Numbered from the stretch's first letter, positions 30,346 through 64,000 are shown. The stretch is DNA of 64,000 bases from Rapana venosa (GCA_028751875.1 CM054135.1:58301628-58365627); one strand, 5' to 3'. Notes: generated by a model from the letters alone, not told the origin. Numbers and translations are program-made.

Positions 30346-30818
30346 TGGTGGGCCTTGGTGCATTGCATGGAGCTCCTTGGATGACAGCAGCAATGGGGAC
30401 AGTTGAGTAACATATTCTGCCGTCAGCAAGTCTTTGACAAATTAGAGTATTGATAAAACCATTATAGGGATATCCAAAATGTTTTAAAATGGTCAATGCA
30501 TTTTTTCAGTTTGTTGGCTGTACTTTTTGTGCAATATTTGCTTAGCATGATGTTTTGTGTAGAGGTATAATCCATACATTGTAAGTGTTGAAGTGTTGTC
30601 AGACTGTGTATCAAAATTTGAAAGTGTCCTATTTACCTCATAGTGACTGTACACAAGCTGAAACGTAGCCTTACATATCATTAGCTGCAGACGTGTGCCT
30701 TAACATAGTGTTCTCGTTTATTTAAAATATGTTACTCAAAGTGGTGAGTTGTCCTCTTTGTGACAGTGTGAAGACAGAGCAAAAGGAAACACCTCCAATG
30801 TTTGTGTGGATTCAACTG

Positions 30819-30824
30819 AATAAA
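30819..30824 (+). terminator. Third candidate polyadenylation signal (AATAAA)
   Basis: AATAAA followed by TGTGTTTTACAGC and TTGTGTCTTATACTTTGTG. It would imply a 4.4-kb 3' UTR if used by DNAJC13. Confidence 0.3.
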
Positions 30825-30849
30825 TGTGTTTTACAGCAATTGTGTCTTA

Positions 30850-33800
30850 TACTTTGTGAAATCATTTCTACATAGCATTTGGAAGAAATGCCATCTTGCA
30901 GTGTCAAGTTTGTCATGTACAAATATGCTGTCTGATTTTTCTTTCAAAAGTATAAACAGAGCATAATTCATCTTTGTCGCTTGTGCACTTCATTTCCCCA
31001 TCAGATATGTTTACATACATACTGCATTCTTTGACTGGCCTCATTTTAATCAGATTCATAGCAGACTTGCTGCTATTCTTCTGACCCAAGCCTGGTTCTA
31101 AATGTTTTTATGATGGCCCATCATTATGTAGCATCCCTGCTGTATTCAGACCTCCCCTCATGGGGCATGCTGGGGATTCTACCACCTTTTTTTAAAAAAC
31201 AAATCTGACATCTTTTCTTATATAAAAAGCTGCCCTGAAGTCGGAAAGTGTCAGCTGAGGCCAGCAGGAGGTACAAGCACAGGATAAGATTTGGCACGAT
31301 GCGTTCTATCCAAAATAGCCGTGGCCAGACCTTTTAACTGCACCTCTCTCCTGCTCCCCTCACATGTGCAGGGCCTGGTAGACACCTGAAAACTCATAAC
31401 CAGTCTCTTCAGAGATGGTGCTGTTAGTATGAGCTCCAGTAAGTAGGCTTTGATCATTAGCTACTAGTCCAATGTGCACTATCACTTTCATATTTAAGTG
31501 TTGAGTGTACGAGTGTGACCGACACCACTATTTAACACTATACATGCGTCTTGCTGTAAGCAATGGAGCTTCAACATCACCAGGACCTGAGAAGAGTGCC
31601 CATCCAGGAGCCTGAATGTGATATGTTTGTGTGTGTGTCTGACTGACTTGTTTACAACATTTTTGAGAAATAGTTTTCTCAATTATGATCGAGTTATTGC
31701 AAACCTGCATTTACCTTTCCCAAGAACTGTGTTCACACACACATACACACACATACACAACACAGAGAAAAAAGTCAACAAACACATGCATATAATCCCC
31801 AAATTTCTTCATCATAAAACACATACTGTTCAATAGACTAGATCATAATTGTACATATTTTCTGTGCAGCATAAAAAAAGAAAAATTGTCTGTTATAAAG
31901 TTTGTAATCGTGCTTTTAAAAAAAAAAAGAGAGTTGTGTCTAACAGCCTTTTCACACACATTTTCAATTGCTATCATCCTATGCCCACTTATTTTCTGGC
32001 AATCATTCCATGTCATGACGAATTGCAGGATATGTGCTGAACGAATAATGCCTTTCTCTTTTTCCTCATATAGAAACGTCCAGGAATTTAGAAATAATCT
32101 GAGACTGACAAAACCTCAGGTCTTTAAATTGCTTTACCGCTCCAACAAGTCTGTCTAGTAAGTACTTCATAAGTAATTAGAAAATATTGGTTCCTTATTA
32201 CCTTAAACAAAGGTTCTTTGTTGGGGGGGGGTCTATCTTTTAGATCCATCCCTCTGACACTTTGTGTTTTTACCATAAAGCAGTGTACATCTCAATGCCC
32301 GTCTCAGCTTTTTCTAGTTGAAGGCTGGTTTCTCAAATTACACACCAATTCTTCTTTCAGGGTTTGCATCCAACATCTTTCCAAACTTATTTTTACTATA
32401 ATGTAATTTTTAAAACCTAGTGCTACTATGTTGCAAAAACCATTCTGTACATGCCTTCTTCAACAATAGATCTATACAAACAAGTTCAGGGTTTTCTGGC
32501 TTTTCATTGAGGACAATTTCTGTGACCAGGGATCCAGTGAAGACTCAGTGTGTTGAAGTTAGCACTGCTAGTCCATACACACGGAAGGCCTTCATGACCA
32601 AGCAGAGATTCACACCCTAACACACACTTGCTGACCAATGAAAGCATCCATGTACCAAAGAATATCCGTTAAGATAAAGCATGGTCTCATGTGCCAACTA
32701 CCAAGATGTAAAAACTTACTCCCAACAGCTCTTCTCACTATGAATAGTATTGTGACTTCTACCACAGGAAAACCAAAAATCAGAAACCTCTTCAAAACAG
32801 ATCAAAATGGGTGTATTTCTATGAAAAGAACGATCAGTCCACATGGCAGATAACCATTTAGATAAGCACAAGTAACACTGTACCATGCTAATGATGCGGC
32901 ACCATCCTTCCCTCTTCATTGCTCTTTTGTTGACTTGACGACTACACAAAACAGTACAAACGGATCATGAATACATTTTCATACAATCTGAAAAATGCCA
33001 CAGAACTAATCTGGAGTGATAACCAGCCAACACGTAAGATGTACAAACTTTCTTAATGCAAGAGTAAACAAGACTTTTCCTTTTAAAATTTAAAGAGAAA
33101 AAAAAAGCAATGAAGAGATTCAGTACACAGAAAAATCACAAAACCAAATTTTGTGACAGTAAGAGCACCACCAGCCCCCACCCCCACCACCCCAACAGTT
33201 GCTTATATATCAATTCATTTTTTTTATATCTCATACCAAATCATTTTACATTCTGATGACTACAACACAAGCTCTCACTCAACACATTTCTACAATACTT
33301 GCATCACCATTCGATTTCTTTTTAAAATCCTTTAATTTCTACTTGGTCACCACAATCAGCAAGATTCAATTATATCAAAGATAACATAGGTGATATGCCC
33401 ACAGACTAACTAAACTCTGTATATATTATTGTCACTGTGTTTATATCTACAATGTTCTTTATCCTGCAGAGACAGAACCGAAGACTTGCCTTCCCAGACC
33501 AAGCTAACTAACTATCCTCTGTACAGAAAATCAGTCATCAGCAATTTACTTCTGTCCCTACAACAAAGGCAGTTCACAGTTCAGTCAGCATTTATCACCT
33601 GGTTTTTGCTATCTGCCAAATGATCAATTTTCCTGAGATTCAAACCTTCCTTTCCCCGTGTATGAGACTATGAATTATCAACCCTTATTTTTGCCATGAT
33701 TTCCTGGTATGATGTGCTGCATTAAAACAGGTTAGAAATCACTGCTTTCAGTGACTTTTCATTCAGACAGCTTAGCTCTCCCTCCCTTCTAAACAGAGGT

Positions 33801-36730
33801 ACTGCACTGCCAAACACTCACCATCCATATGCAGACCTATATAAAAGGCAGACTGTGCAAGGATCAGAATGTGTGCTAGGATAGGTCATCTGTACCATCA
33901 CCTTATCAGTGGGTTTTTTGCCCTCCCACTACAGACTGAGGGTTTGACATGTGCAAGATTTGCATTAGCTCACAGGACTGTGGTTTGCAGTCTTATAAGC
34001 CTGTCCCTATAGCCTGCCTGTCTTTTGTATGCTTGGCTATGTTACGACGCCTGTGCTAAATGAAGCCTGGATGCAATGTCTTCCGTCTGTGACCAGTCAC
34101 CATAAGAAGAGTTCAAACTAAGAAGTCACTCTTGAGCAAATTGTAAAAGGGAGTAGATTACAAGAATTTGGGCACTACTTTCTTCTTCAAACACTCCTAT
34201 GTATGTTTTTATTGTTGTTGTTTGTTTTTATAAATTAAGATGCATAATCATAGACTGTTGTTTTTATAAATTAAGATGCATAATCATAGACTGTCCTTTA
34301 CACTCTTTTCCAATAAAACGATTACAGAAATGTTTTTTTAAAGTAACTTGAAAAAAAAGCATAGGAGGACAAATAAGGTAATTTTCTTAGCAGACTATAA
34401 GTATTCTTTTGCATATGCATTTTTCAGTTCCAGCAAGTGCCTCCATCTCAGCTCATAAAATGAAAAGTCTAACCAAATAACCTCAGAGCCAACGTTCATG
34501 TTTATGAATTACTTCTTTCTTTTGTTTTCCCCACAGAGACCGCCACACCTGTCTTCAATGACGTTCAGGTTCCATTCCTCTGATCTAAAAGTATTCTTCA
34601 ACCTTGTAACTGGGACTGAAATTCAAGATAACCATGATAAAAACGGCAATATGAGACATTAGAACTACTGCATGGTGGCATCTCACCCTTGTGCTAATGG
34701 GTGGCATTGGCCTCTCTTCCTAACCAGTACAAAGGAAAGTTCCCCACCACCCAGCTGGTGCAGACTGGCTGATCGATAGAGACTGGTCCAGTCTGAGGCA
34801 AGTTGACAGGGCTGCCAGACTTAAGGAGGAAAAAAAATAATCAACAGGGAAAAAAAAGCTTGCTGCATTGAGGTTTTACTTGTGTTTTCTTTTCTCTCTC
34901 TCTCTCTCATTTGGCACCAGTTTTTAGCTTAGACCCAGTCTATTTATACCTCCCAATTAAACTGTTCATGACATTTTATCTCTATCTGGCATTTCGGTAA
35001 ATAATACATTTACATGTAAATATATATACCATAATATACAGGCATACCCAGTCAAATCACTGGTAATAATTACATCCATTTTCCAATATTGGTAAATGTA
35101 AAACACAAGACGGATACGGGCATCTATGGGAATTCCATGGGCATTTGAAAATAAAGTAGTAAATCATAATCTCCAACAAAACTAATATACACCATGAATT
35201 ATCACAAAAAGGCCATGGTCTCATCTATTGCACACATATTCAAAAGTCAAACCATCAACCCAAAATTGAGACCATCAGAATCTACATGTTGGTTACACAG
35301 AGAAAACAAAAGTGGAAGCCAGCTGCACAATGACAATGTACATACATGAAGATAGGTGGGCATTACAATTCTTCCTTGCCTGTGGCCACAGTGACTGCTA
35401 AATTTGATTACTTTGCCTTTAATACACTTGGAATGAAAGCTGAGATTTCTTGCCTCATCTTCACTTCGGCTGAGCTAGTTAGTAAAGAGGACAAGGCAGT
35501 TTTAACTGTTTGTGGATGTGCAGACTTTCATACGCAATGTTACTGCTTCTTCCACCTCATTCTGTCTGGGCTCGATAACTCAAAGACGTTTGTAGCAGTG
35601 TCTACGATGAGCCACGAAGAATGTTTGATCAGATTAAAAGCGATAAATCAATGAATGAAAAAATATTTAACATAAATGATAATGATAATAATAACAATAG
35701 TTTCATGAGCAGGGTGCACTTGCTCAAATTCTTTACATATGTAAGCTTTGACTTCAATGGCAGGTTATCACCATACTGGAACATTATACTCCCGTGTTTT
35801 ATCACATACACCACAGATAACTTCACAATATAAAATGTTCCTGCATGTGACATGTTAGTTCATACTAACTGAAGCAGTTCAATCAAGCTCCCGTTACTTT
35901 CATCCAATAGTCATCCATTAACAAAACCCCAAAACCCACTAAAAATGTTAAAATCACTTTCACATACAATTTACAAAAATCATACATCAAGTCATGCAAT
36001 ATCGATAAACATAATACACAAGAATCGAAACATTTCAACTGATATAACAGCAAACCATCCTGCCCTTCTTCCCTTACTGCACAAGATACAAGAATAACGA
36101 GCATTACAGAATGAATGCTACATCAAGAAAACAAATAGACCACATAAACAAACAACCCAAGACTTACCCATATCAAGAACACAAGGTGAGTACCAAATCA
36201 CTTTCTTTGGACTGTCCTCAATTCAATAGTACTGTAGGTGTTTTTTCTTGCTTTTTTCCCCTTCCAATTCTGGCCACAACTAAAAGATCAACTTGAACAT
36301 TAACACATATAGTATGTACATCCACATGCTCCGAAAGGAAAGTTACACATTTTTCGCATAACAGCCAAACACAACAAACAGCTGTGAGATGATGGACTGC
36401 TTTTTGTGGACAACGTTTAAAAAAAAAAAAGCAGTTTATAAAACAGATCACTGAACTATTGTTACAGGAAAAGTCATTCATATTCTTCTGCTAAACCACT
36501 CCAACTTCTGTATAAGTATCATTCTCTTTATACATAGTTATGGGGAGGGAGGGAGGGGGGCTGTTTAACAGCAATGCTTCTAAACCAGAGAACACAACAA
36601 CCAGCAGATGCCCTAAACTTATTGCACAGGGAAGTGCTCACTTCATACCTTTTTTTTTGTTTTGGATCCAGTAACTTTTTAACCCAACAACAGAAAACAG
36701 AGAAAGATCAGAGTAAGAGCTCCAAAATAA
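30850..36730. other. Gene-free stretch between the two genes
   Basis: AT-rich, no conserved frame on either strand. It is probably 3' UTR/downstream sequence of ICA1 plus intergenic DNA. A 36-bp string is tandemly duplicated at 34222-34294 (TTTTTATAAATTAAGATGC). Confidence 0.55.
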
Positions 36731-36737
36731 AAAATAA

Positions 36738-36842
36738 AGATATCCCCACAGTCGGAATGTGGCTACCTTCATGGAGGGGGAAAACGGTCACATTATCAAG
36801 GTCTCGCCATTGGTGAACCTCGGAGCTCTAGCCGAGAAGCAA
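36738..36842 (+). mobile_element. Repeat family B, best-preserved copy
   Basis: GATATCCCCACAGTCGGAAT, GTGGCTACCTTCATGG, AAAACGGTCACATTATC, CTCGCCATTGGTGAACCTCG and GAGCTCTAGCCGAG, then an A-rich tail (AAAAAAAGAA). It is about 105 bp and no tRNA head is visible. Confidence 0.88.
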
Positions 36843-39708
36843 AAAAAGAAATAAAAATTATCTTTAAAATGGAATGCAGTCACCTTCAAATTGGAATGGA
36901 GTAGGAGGACACAAAACTACACACCTAGTTTTTGGCAATGACTTAGTCCGAAGAATGATAATGGACAAATTCAGTCAGTGTATAATTTATGTAGTCTTGA
37001 GTAGAAAAAAATGCTGAAAGGACACCGCCAGTATTCATATGGAAGAATAAATAAATCCAGATTTTAACTTCAATTCTTTAAAATAGGTAGCTCCAAATTT
37101 ACTGGAGAATTTCAAACCAAGTCTTTTCCTTCCATATAACATTATGCAGTACGCATGAATTAAAGTCAACACTTAACATACTGATGACCTTATGCAGCCA
37201 ATCGTCTGGATGCCTTCAATGCATAGGAGAACTAATCCAACCCAAACTAGTTATCATGACCTTACCAATCCTTTAGATCCTTACAATGCATAGAACTAAG
37301 TTCAAACCCAACTAGTTCCTCTGTGTTCTTAATTTCTGTGATCAGATCATTGGTACCGCAACAGATAAAATGATAGCTGGTTGATCAAATGACACAATAT
37401 TGCAAAACCAAATCCATAATTTTTTTTTTTAAATCAGTCCACTAGACATTCTCACTTGCCACTCAGCATATGTTTCAGAATGTGAATGTATACTTGAGTA
37501 ATCACAACCCATCAAATAGTGTCCTTTTGTAAAAACAGAATAAGAGAATACCTTGACTGTGCAGAATTGTTAAGTTAGATTGTACTTCCTGTCAAATGCT
37601 TTTTTCCCTTAGATATCAGCACGAATTCCCCAAATAAAACAAGGATTTTATCAGTCCATACCTGAAAAAGGCTTAATTTAATAATTTTGACTGGAACTGG
37701 GCTTTTCTTTTACACCGTACATGACCAAACAAAAGCAAAAGAGAGTAACTTCTCTCTATATGAGCTTGCCAGTCTTACATTTTGGGGTGTCATTCTTTTC
37801 AGAGTGAGTTAGTTACTAATTCAAAATAACTGGCGGGCATTTTCTGCAGCAGGCAAACATTTGCAAGTCTGATATTGCTTAACTTTCTATGGCAAGAAAA
37901 TGTACAGAGCAGATCCTGATATTTTAATGAAAGTTTTTCTGTTTCAAGTGGTTTTGTCCATACACTATAAACAGGTGAGCATACTATAATCAGTAACTCC
38001 CCGAAGTCACATCAAGAAGTCTCAATGAAGCAGTCTTGATTAAAACTATGGGCAGGAAATTGCTAATGACGATTTTGAAACCAACACTTCCACTCATTAA
38101 GTCAGACATCAAACTCACACCACACATTTCAGTTACCAAACCAGAAGAGAATATAAAGACATACATTTTGTACATGCTTGGTTACTTTCAAATACAAATA
38201 ATAACCAAAGAATCACATGTATTTTTTAAACATTTGGTTATCAACCAATAAAGCATTAAGATGAAAAAAACAAACCCAAAAGATAATAAATTTCAGGTAT
38301 ACATACACAACAATGGTATACTGAAAAAAATCTGATGACAGAACACAGACTATAAAAATGTTACACAATGGAATGCCAACAACATGATTAAAGAATATCC
38401 ATACAAGCCAAATAACACAGATCTGTTGCTGTACAGTTGGTAGATAAATAAATGCACCATCACTTACACCTATGTCAACATTTGACTCAAAAGAGTACAT
38501 AGAATAAAGAACGGAAAAACCAAAAAGTTGCGTAGACAATGTACGAGTAAAAGTGGAACACAGAATCTGCCATGTGTATCCTTGCTGAATACATTCTGGA
38601 CCGTTTTTTCTGCTTTAAAAAAACAAGTGAAGGCTGCTTTCTTGTGCAATACAAATTTTGTCATTGTAAATTTCACAACTGATTTGGAATGTTTTAAAAT
38701 GCCTTCAACGACACTACCCTCTCTTCTTCCTGTCCTTTCCCTAAAGTAGCAGTGAAATTCATGTGCTAAAGCATGCAGGTCTAGGTGATTTGTGTGGAGT
38801 GATGCAGTGCAGAATATCCGTGTGTTGTATTGCATCTGGTCTGAGCTATCTTAAAGCAGCATTCCTTCACGTAAACATGACATTTTCACAGCTGTGAAAA
38901 AGAACTGACCCCCCAAAAAATGAAAGAGACAATGAAAACTTGACAACAGGCTGAAATGTCACATAAATTCTACAAGTTGTTCACACGTACTTTTGCAGCT
39001 TAGTCATAATCTTGTTGCTAAATCATTCTTTAACAGTACTAAAATATGCTGTGGTTTGGCTTTCGTTTGGTAGAAATGTGTAATTTACAACAAAGATATA
39101 TTATTATGCCAATAAACAAAAGGAAAAAAAAGTATGCTGCTAAAGAAAATTTTAATTTTGCAATACCCAGAACATTTAAAAAAAACAAATTTTCCAGAAA
39201 AAAGTGGTTTTCGATCATTTCAATTTTTTTTCAACAAGTCAAGAAAAGCACAGGAAGCTAGGTGTTTGTTCTGGGGAAGAGATGGAGCCAGACTGGGTCC
39301 ATGCACCAGCAATGCCACAAATCAAAGTACTTCAAAAGCTTCAGAACTACCAAGACGATTTTCAAACAAAGCCATAGACTCTGAATGTAAAGGACCCATA
39401 ATGCACAGATACAACAACAGCAAAAAATGGAGAGAGAAAAACTGTAAAGTAAATCAGATTCTCACGGTCAGAATACAAGTACAGGAATGTTAAAAACATG
39501 AACAACAAGTCCCCAAGATCACTCACAAGACATACAACAAAACCACACCAGGAGGCATCAACACAGGCTGGGATGGGAAAGGAGAAGTTGGGAAGGAGGG
39601 AGGAGGGAGGGAGATATCAGTCACATGATTGACGGAAAACAGCTGTGGTCCTACTCCAAGCGCAGGTGTCTGCACTGATCACACACGCACGCACTGTGAA
39701 GGAAAAGT
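36843..39708 (-). other. ICA1: Probable ICA1 3' UTR / downstream region
   Basis: No coding homology on either strand. The polyadenylation site of ICA1 cannot be chosen by eye because TTTATT strings are frequent in this AT-rich sequence. Confidence 0.4.
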
Positions 39709-59836
<20,128 letters not shown>

Positions 59837-60461
59837 CTGAAACATAAATGCAAAAATAAAGTTCCTTCATACACATAAACTCTGTTAACAATTTAAAACA
59901 TACAATTAAAAAGCAGTCATTTTAACTCATCTAATGCCAAAAAGAACACACAAAGTCTGCCTTCCATTTATAATTCAAAAATGTTCCTCTCCCTCTGGCC
60001 TTTTAAGAAGTCAACACATTCAAAAACTATTTTCATCGACATTAGTATTTTTGACAAATATCTTCTTTTTTTTTCAATCAAATGATAAGAAATCAAATAT
60101 TTCAGGTTATAGGTCTAATATGAAACAATTTTTACAGAAAACGTTGCTGCCAAATCTTTTGCTGGTATGACATTTATGGATTTCAGCTTGCTGGAAAGAC
60201 TTGAAATGGGCAACAGGTAAAAATAACCATTATTATTATTATTATATGAGAGTGCTTCAAAATTTTTGTTCCATTTATTTCATGCTGGCATAATCAGATG
60301 TACAACTCTGCCTAATTTTCTTAATAACAAATATGAAATTATGATATCATTCTCAGAATATAATGAAAAGACAAAGGCATGTCTTGCAGGTCTATATTGT
60401 TTCTTCTTTGTTTCAGACAGTTCTTGTAAAAACAACATTTTTTAACTTTTATTTTATTTTT
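59837..60461 (-). other. ICA1: ICA1 5' intron or upstream DNA
   Basis: AT-rich; no coding homology. Confidence 0.5.
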
Positions 60462-60590
60462 ATTTTTTTGTTTGTTTGTTCAGGACTCAGCTAGAGCTCC
60501 AATATTCACCAATGGCAAGATGTTTGTGTATGTGACCGTTTTTTTCCTCCACCGTTTAGGCAGCTGCATTTCAACTTCAGGGATAGTTCT
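60462..60590 (-). mobile_element. Repeat family B copy
   Basis: CTCAGCTAGAGCTCCAATAT, TCACCAATGGCAAGATGTT, TGTGACCGTTTTTTTCC and GCTGCATTTCAACTTCAGGG in the family order, reversed. Confidence 0.8.
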
Positions 60591-62930
60591 TGTTATCAAG
60601 CGAGTTTGATGCTTCCTAAAAGTAACAAGAATCAACTGTAACTAATAAGCACACATTAAAAGTAGACAAAAACAACTCCTGCATTTTGAAAAAACGGATA
60701 CAACACTGTTAATCAACTTAATGTCAGGGTTATCATTACGTATCAAATTTGACAACACAGACTCTAAACATACAACCATTTGAAGCTTTATGAATGACAA
60801 TCCTGTCAAAATCACCGTTAGAACGACATACATTAACTTAATTACTGATTGATTGTACCTGTCCTAAAAAGCCTTGAGCCAGTTGAAGGCTATACATTAT
60901 ACTTTAAAATAATCCTAGTTTATGAATCAGATTAGTTCAATCTAATCTTCATTGTGATTATCTGATCAAAACCATACCTTAAGGCAAAGATGCAGAAACA
61001 TAATTCTGCTACAAAATCAGCACCTACTTTCATAAGCTCATTTCCACCCCAGCGACACAAACCATTAATAATGTCAATTTCAAATTCCTTGACAGTTTAT
61101 GTCTACACATATGTATTAATACCATTATTGATTATATTGTATTAAGAGCCAAAACATTTTAATTCTATACCTTTTATACACTAACAGTAAGGGAAAGTGT
61201 GAGGCTGAAAATTGTATCTTCCAGTAGGTGGTTTCTCAAGCCTCATATCACCCCCACTATTGACAGATAGAGATTGAGATAGATGGCCGAGGGCTCAACT
61301 CCTCTCTGTTCAGCAAAAGATATGTTTCCGTGACTTTCCATGTGTACATCTTCAAATCCACAAGTAAGACTAGCAAGCATACTAAAGATAAATCTACTTG
61401 AATTTTGAAAGGATAATAACCATTTATCAAATATCAGTTCCAGATCATGCTATCTCAGTATCTGTGCAAGCTGCCAATGCTTTAGCTAGTTAAAACGATC
61501 TGGTGTTTTGTCAAAATGTTCATGGTATTTTTGTAAGCCCAGAACACACACTTCAAACTATCAAAGCCACAATACTGTCAATAGATTCACTGGATAAAAT
61601 AGTCTGGATTTATTTATTTAAAATAAGCTTTTACAGCATTGTTTTTCATCCACAGTGGCTGCTTTCATTGCTTCATAACATTTGTGTAAACTATGAGACA
61701 AATTTCCTAATAACACAAATAAATTCTTCTTTGTTGAATGCTCAGACAGCAACCACCATTGTCTGTCAATTGTCATAATCTCATATGAGTGAAAATGCAC
61801 TGTGCTTCCATTAAGTGCCCAGCGCATCTTACTTTGGCAGGGAGAGAACACAATTTCATCTGAATTTAATTCTTTTCAGACTAAAAAAAAAAAAGAAAAG
61901 ACAATGGACCATAAACTGAAGAAGGCAGAAAATAGACAAGGAAGAAGGGGATGACAGGGGGAAAAGGAACAAGGGGGGGGGGGGGGGGGGGGGGGGAATC
62001 CAAAAACAGGGTTAGAAATGAAGGAATTCCTAGCTTAGAATTTCCAAAAGGCAGGGATACTAATTTTTGCTTTTACCTACAGGCCCTTGCCATCCCCACA
62101 GGGGTACAAAGAAATCATATTCATATGACATATGTTTAATATCATATCATCAAACACCATAATTTTCTGAGTCAGTTATGTTACTGGCCAATTTACTAAG
62201 CAACAAGCAAAGTTTTAAAAGTGACTTTGAGTGGTGCCAGTGGTAGTAATAAGTAAATAATTACAGTACAATGCATGCAAACTTGCAAAGCCAATATTTT
62301 TTGTCCCATTACTCCCTGTGATCAGCCTCTGATCAAATGCAACTGTCCCTTAGGTCCCTGTGATCAGCCTCTGACCAAATGTACACATTTTCTTGGGAAA
62401 TGAGTTATAACAGCCACACTATTATCAACAGACCTCTGTCATGAGTATCTAACAGCTTTAACTAGAAGTAGAACAGTAGAAGCACTAACTCCTAGTACTA
62501 CTGATGGATCATTCATTGTCAAACAGCCAGGAGAAATGCTGGTTTCTTGTCTTTTCTTATAAAATGCGGGCATTAACATCTGTGCATGAAGAAGTCATAT
62601 TAACGAAAAGATACATCAGACTTGTCTTGTGCTTACTATCGGCCATCGACAACGAGTCAATGTGTTATACTCTGTGTGTTGTGATATGTGTTGGAATGAC
62701 AGTGACAGAGAGAGTAGACAGTAGACGATGTCGTATGCAGCAGACGCAAAACAAATCCACAAATAATGCTATAGAAAAAATGGTTATCACAATGAAAATT
62801 ATTAAGCAAATATGATGTAACATTTTTTGTGGTAAAGTCCTTTAGAATATATTTTACGATGACATTAAAGAATTCAAGACAATGCACACGCATAATCACC
62901 TCCTACACCTGTTTAGTTGTCACTCGTCAT
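60591..62930 (-). other. ICA1 5' region, AT-rich
   Basis: It holds repeat F copy 2 (62015-62107), a 24-base G run (61973-61996), and a 42-bp-period duplication at 62313-62381 (TCCCTGTGATCAGCCTCTGA). No exon could be assigned. Confidence 0.5.
62015..62107 (-). repeat. Repeat F, copy 2
   Basis: In reverse it reads CCCCTGTGGGGATGGC, AAGGGCCTGTAGG, CCTTTTGGAAATTCTAAG and AGGAATTCCTTC, aligning with 41652-41735. Confidence 0.75.
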
Positions 62931-63010
62931 CCATTTTGATCCCGTAAGTGGCCGAATGCATTCGGCAATGTTCGGTATGATCAAAGGGAAAATACTCGCA
63001 TTGCATTCGA
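62931..63010 (-). promoter_or_regulatory. CpG-containing segment, possible ICA1 transcription start area
   Basis: It has about seven CG dinucleotides in 80 bases (for example CCGAATGCATTCGGCAATGT), unlike the AT-rich, CpG-poor flanks, and lies upstream of the ICA1 start-codon exon. There is no TATA box or mapped transcript. Weak inference. Confidence 0.2.
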
Positions 63011-63084
63011 GACAGGATAGGAGGAAGGGAATAGAGGGGAATAGTGGGGAAAGCGGAGATAGGCTTTGCACTAAGACCCGTGGT

Positions 63085-63110
63085 GTGTGTGTGTGTGTGT
63101 GTGTGTGTAG
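63085..63110. repeat. (GT)n microsatellite
   Basis: About 13 GT units; another GTGTGC/GCGC tract is at 63383-63418. Confidence 0.9.
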
Positions 63111-63295
63111 TCAAGTCATAACGATCTTTAGTTAGGGTAAAGGATAAAGTTTACACAACTTTTTTTTCATCCTGCCCCCACGACAACAAGCAAACAACAA
63201 CAAAAAGAAGGAAATGTACTTTAAAACGAAACAGAAGACTGTGTTAAGCAAAACTGAGCAGTGTGTGTGTGGGGGTGTGGGTGTGTGTTTTATTT

Positions 63296-63395
63296 TATTC
63301 TTTTATTTCGAGGATAATGGAATAAGCACTCATGTGCTTTTTTTCATCTAGTCCCCATGTGTATGTAGTTTTGTCAATATTGTGGTGTGTGTGTG
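63296..63395 (-). mobile_element. SINE family A 3' fragment
   Basis: TTCTTTTATTTCGAGGATAA, TGGAATAAGCACTCATGTGC and TAGTCCCCATGTGTATGT, the reversed 3' end of the family. Confidence 0.85.
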
Positions 63396-63724
63396 CGCGC
63401 GCGCGGGTGTGTGTGTGTAGTTGACAGATTTGCCATCATCATTGACAGATGTTTTGACAAAGAATACGCTGCCTTACGTCCATTTCTTATGACAGCGCAG
63501 AATTATGTGTTCTTTTCCACGGAAACAATTCTTCTTTACAAGTAACTGTTGTTTTGGGGCGTTTCTCCTGCTTGATATGCTTGGATGTTACCCACAATGT
63601 GCGCTCTGTCTCACTCAACATCCGTAGGGATCACTGTAAGACCGCCAATACAGATCGGATGAGAAGTTTGGGAAAGACAGCTTTCAGGATCCTCAGTTAT
63701 ACTCTGACTTCAAGTGATGTCGTT

Positions 63725-63950
63725 TTCTCTTGTAATAGTTTCGGATGAAACATATAAACCGAAGTCCCGTGTGCGAAGGCACACAGAACATCTTCCGCAC
63801 ACGTTAAAACCTGTGCCACTTTTGGGGAGAGTATAGGCCATTGTGTGCCGGTGGGAACGGACGACATTTTTTTTTTAATGCATGCACATGGGAACTTTTT
63901 TTTTTAAGCACGAGAGTGGTTATTCCATTGTCCTCGAAATAAAAGAAAAA
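63725..63950 (+). mobile_element. SINE family A, 5'-truncated copy
   Basis: GAAACATATAAACCGAAGTC, CCGCACACGTTAAAACCTGT, TATAGGCCATTGTGTGCCGG and the end TTATTCCATTGTCCTCGAAA then TAAAAG. It faces the reverse fragment at 63296-63395. Confidence 0.87.
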
Positions 63951-64000
63951 TAAACAAACAGTATGCTATGGTGAAAACTTATCATGGCTGAAGACTTTAT

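Overview
The window is animal nuclear DNA. It has short GT-AG exons in long introns, many (GT)n/(GA)n microsatellites, tRNA-headed SINEs and a LINE remnant. The repeat style suggests a mollusc, probably a gastropod; that is an inference from pattern and is not proven. No bacterial, organellar or viral gene was seen.

Two conserved genes lie tail to tail. (1) Positions 410-26374, + strand: the C-terminal half of DNAJC13/RME-8, the endosomal J-domain co-chaperone. It has 26 exons, with the upstream half outside the window. The exons add to 3497 nt, one base short of an open frame, and the missing base is in an A-run of exon 12. With it restored the part seen is 1165 residues, including the J domain (HPD at 3841-3849) and IWN motifs. 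(2) Positions 59836-39709, - strand: ICA1 (ICA69/RIC-19), a BAR/arfaptin-homology protein of Golgi and secretory-granule traffic. A start-codon exon plus 14 more exons give a 632-residue frame. Two small symmetric exons (47665-47757 and 46858-46917) place a CxxC-X29-CxxC motif in the linker; human ICA1, as I recall it, has none.

Between the stop codons (26375-39708) I see no gene, only probable long 3' UTRs, polyadenylation signals and repeats. ICA1 lies between a SINE-rich right end (57-64 kb) and this shared 3' region; its promoter and first non-coding exon are not resolved. DNAJC13 and ICA1 both act in membrane traffic (retromer/WASH endosomes; Rab2-linked Golgi/granule export), but their adjacency is not evidence that they work together.

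The repeats are informative. A 20/21-bp minisatellite (1-380) abuts the first visible exon. A 30-unit minisatellite (25380-26252) carries a splice-acceptor-like string in every unit and ends in the real acceptor of the last DNAJC13 exon. The J-domain exon has a (GT)n tract as its 3' splice region. An 82-bp near-perfect palindrome sits in an ICA1 intron, and a SINE nested in another SINE has an 11-bp target-site duplication. Exon ends were set by eye from homology, GT/AG and phase agreement.
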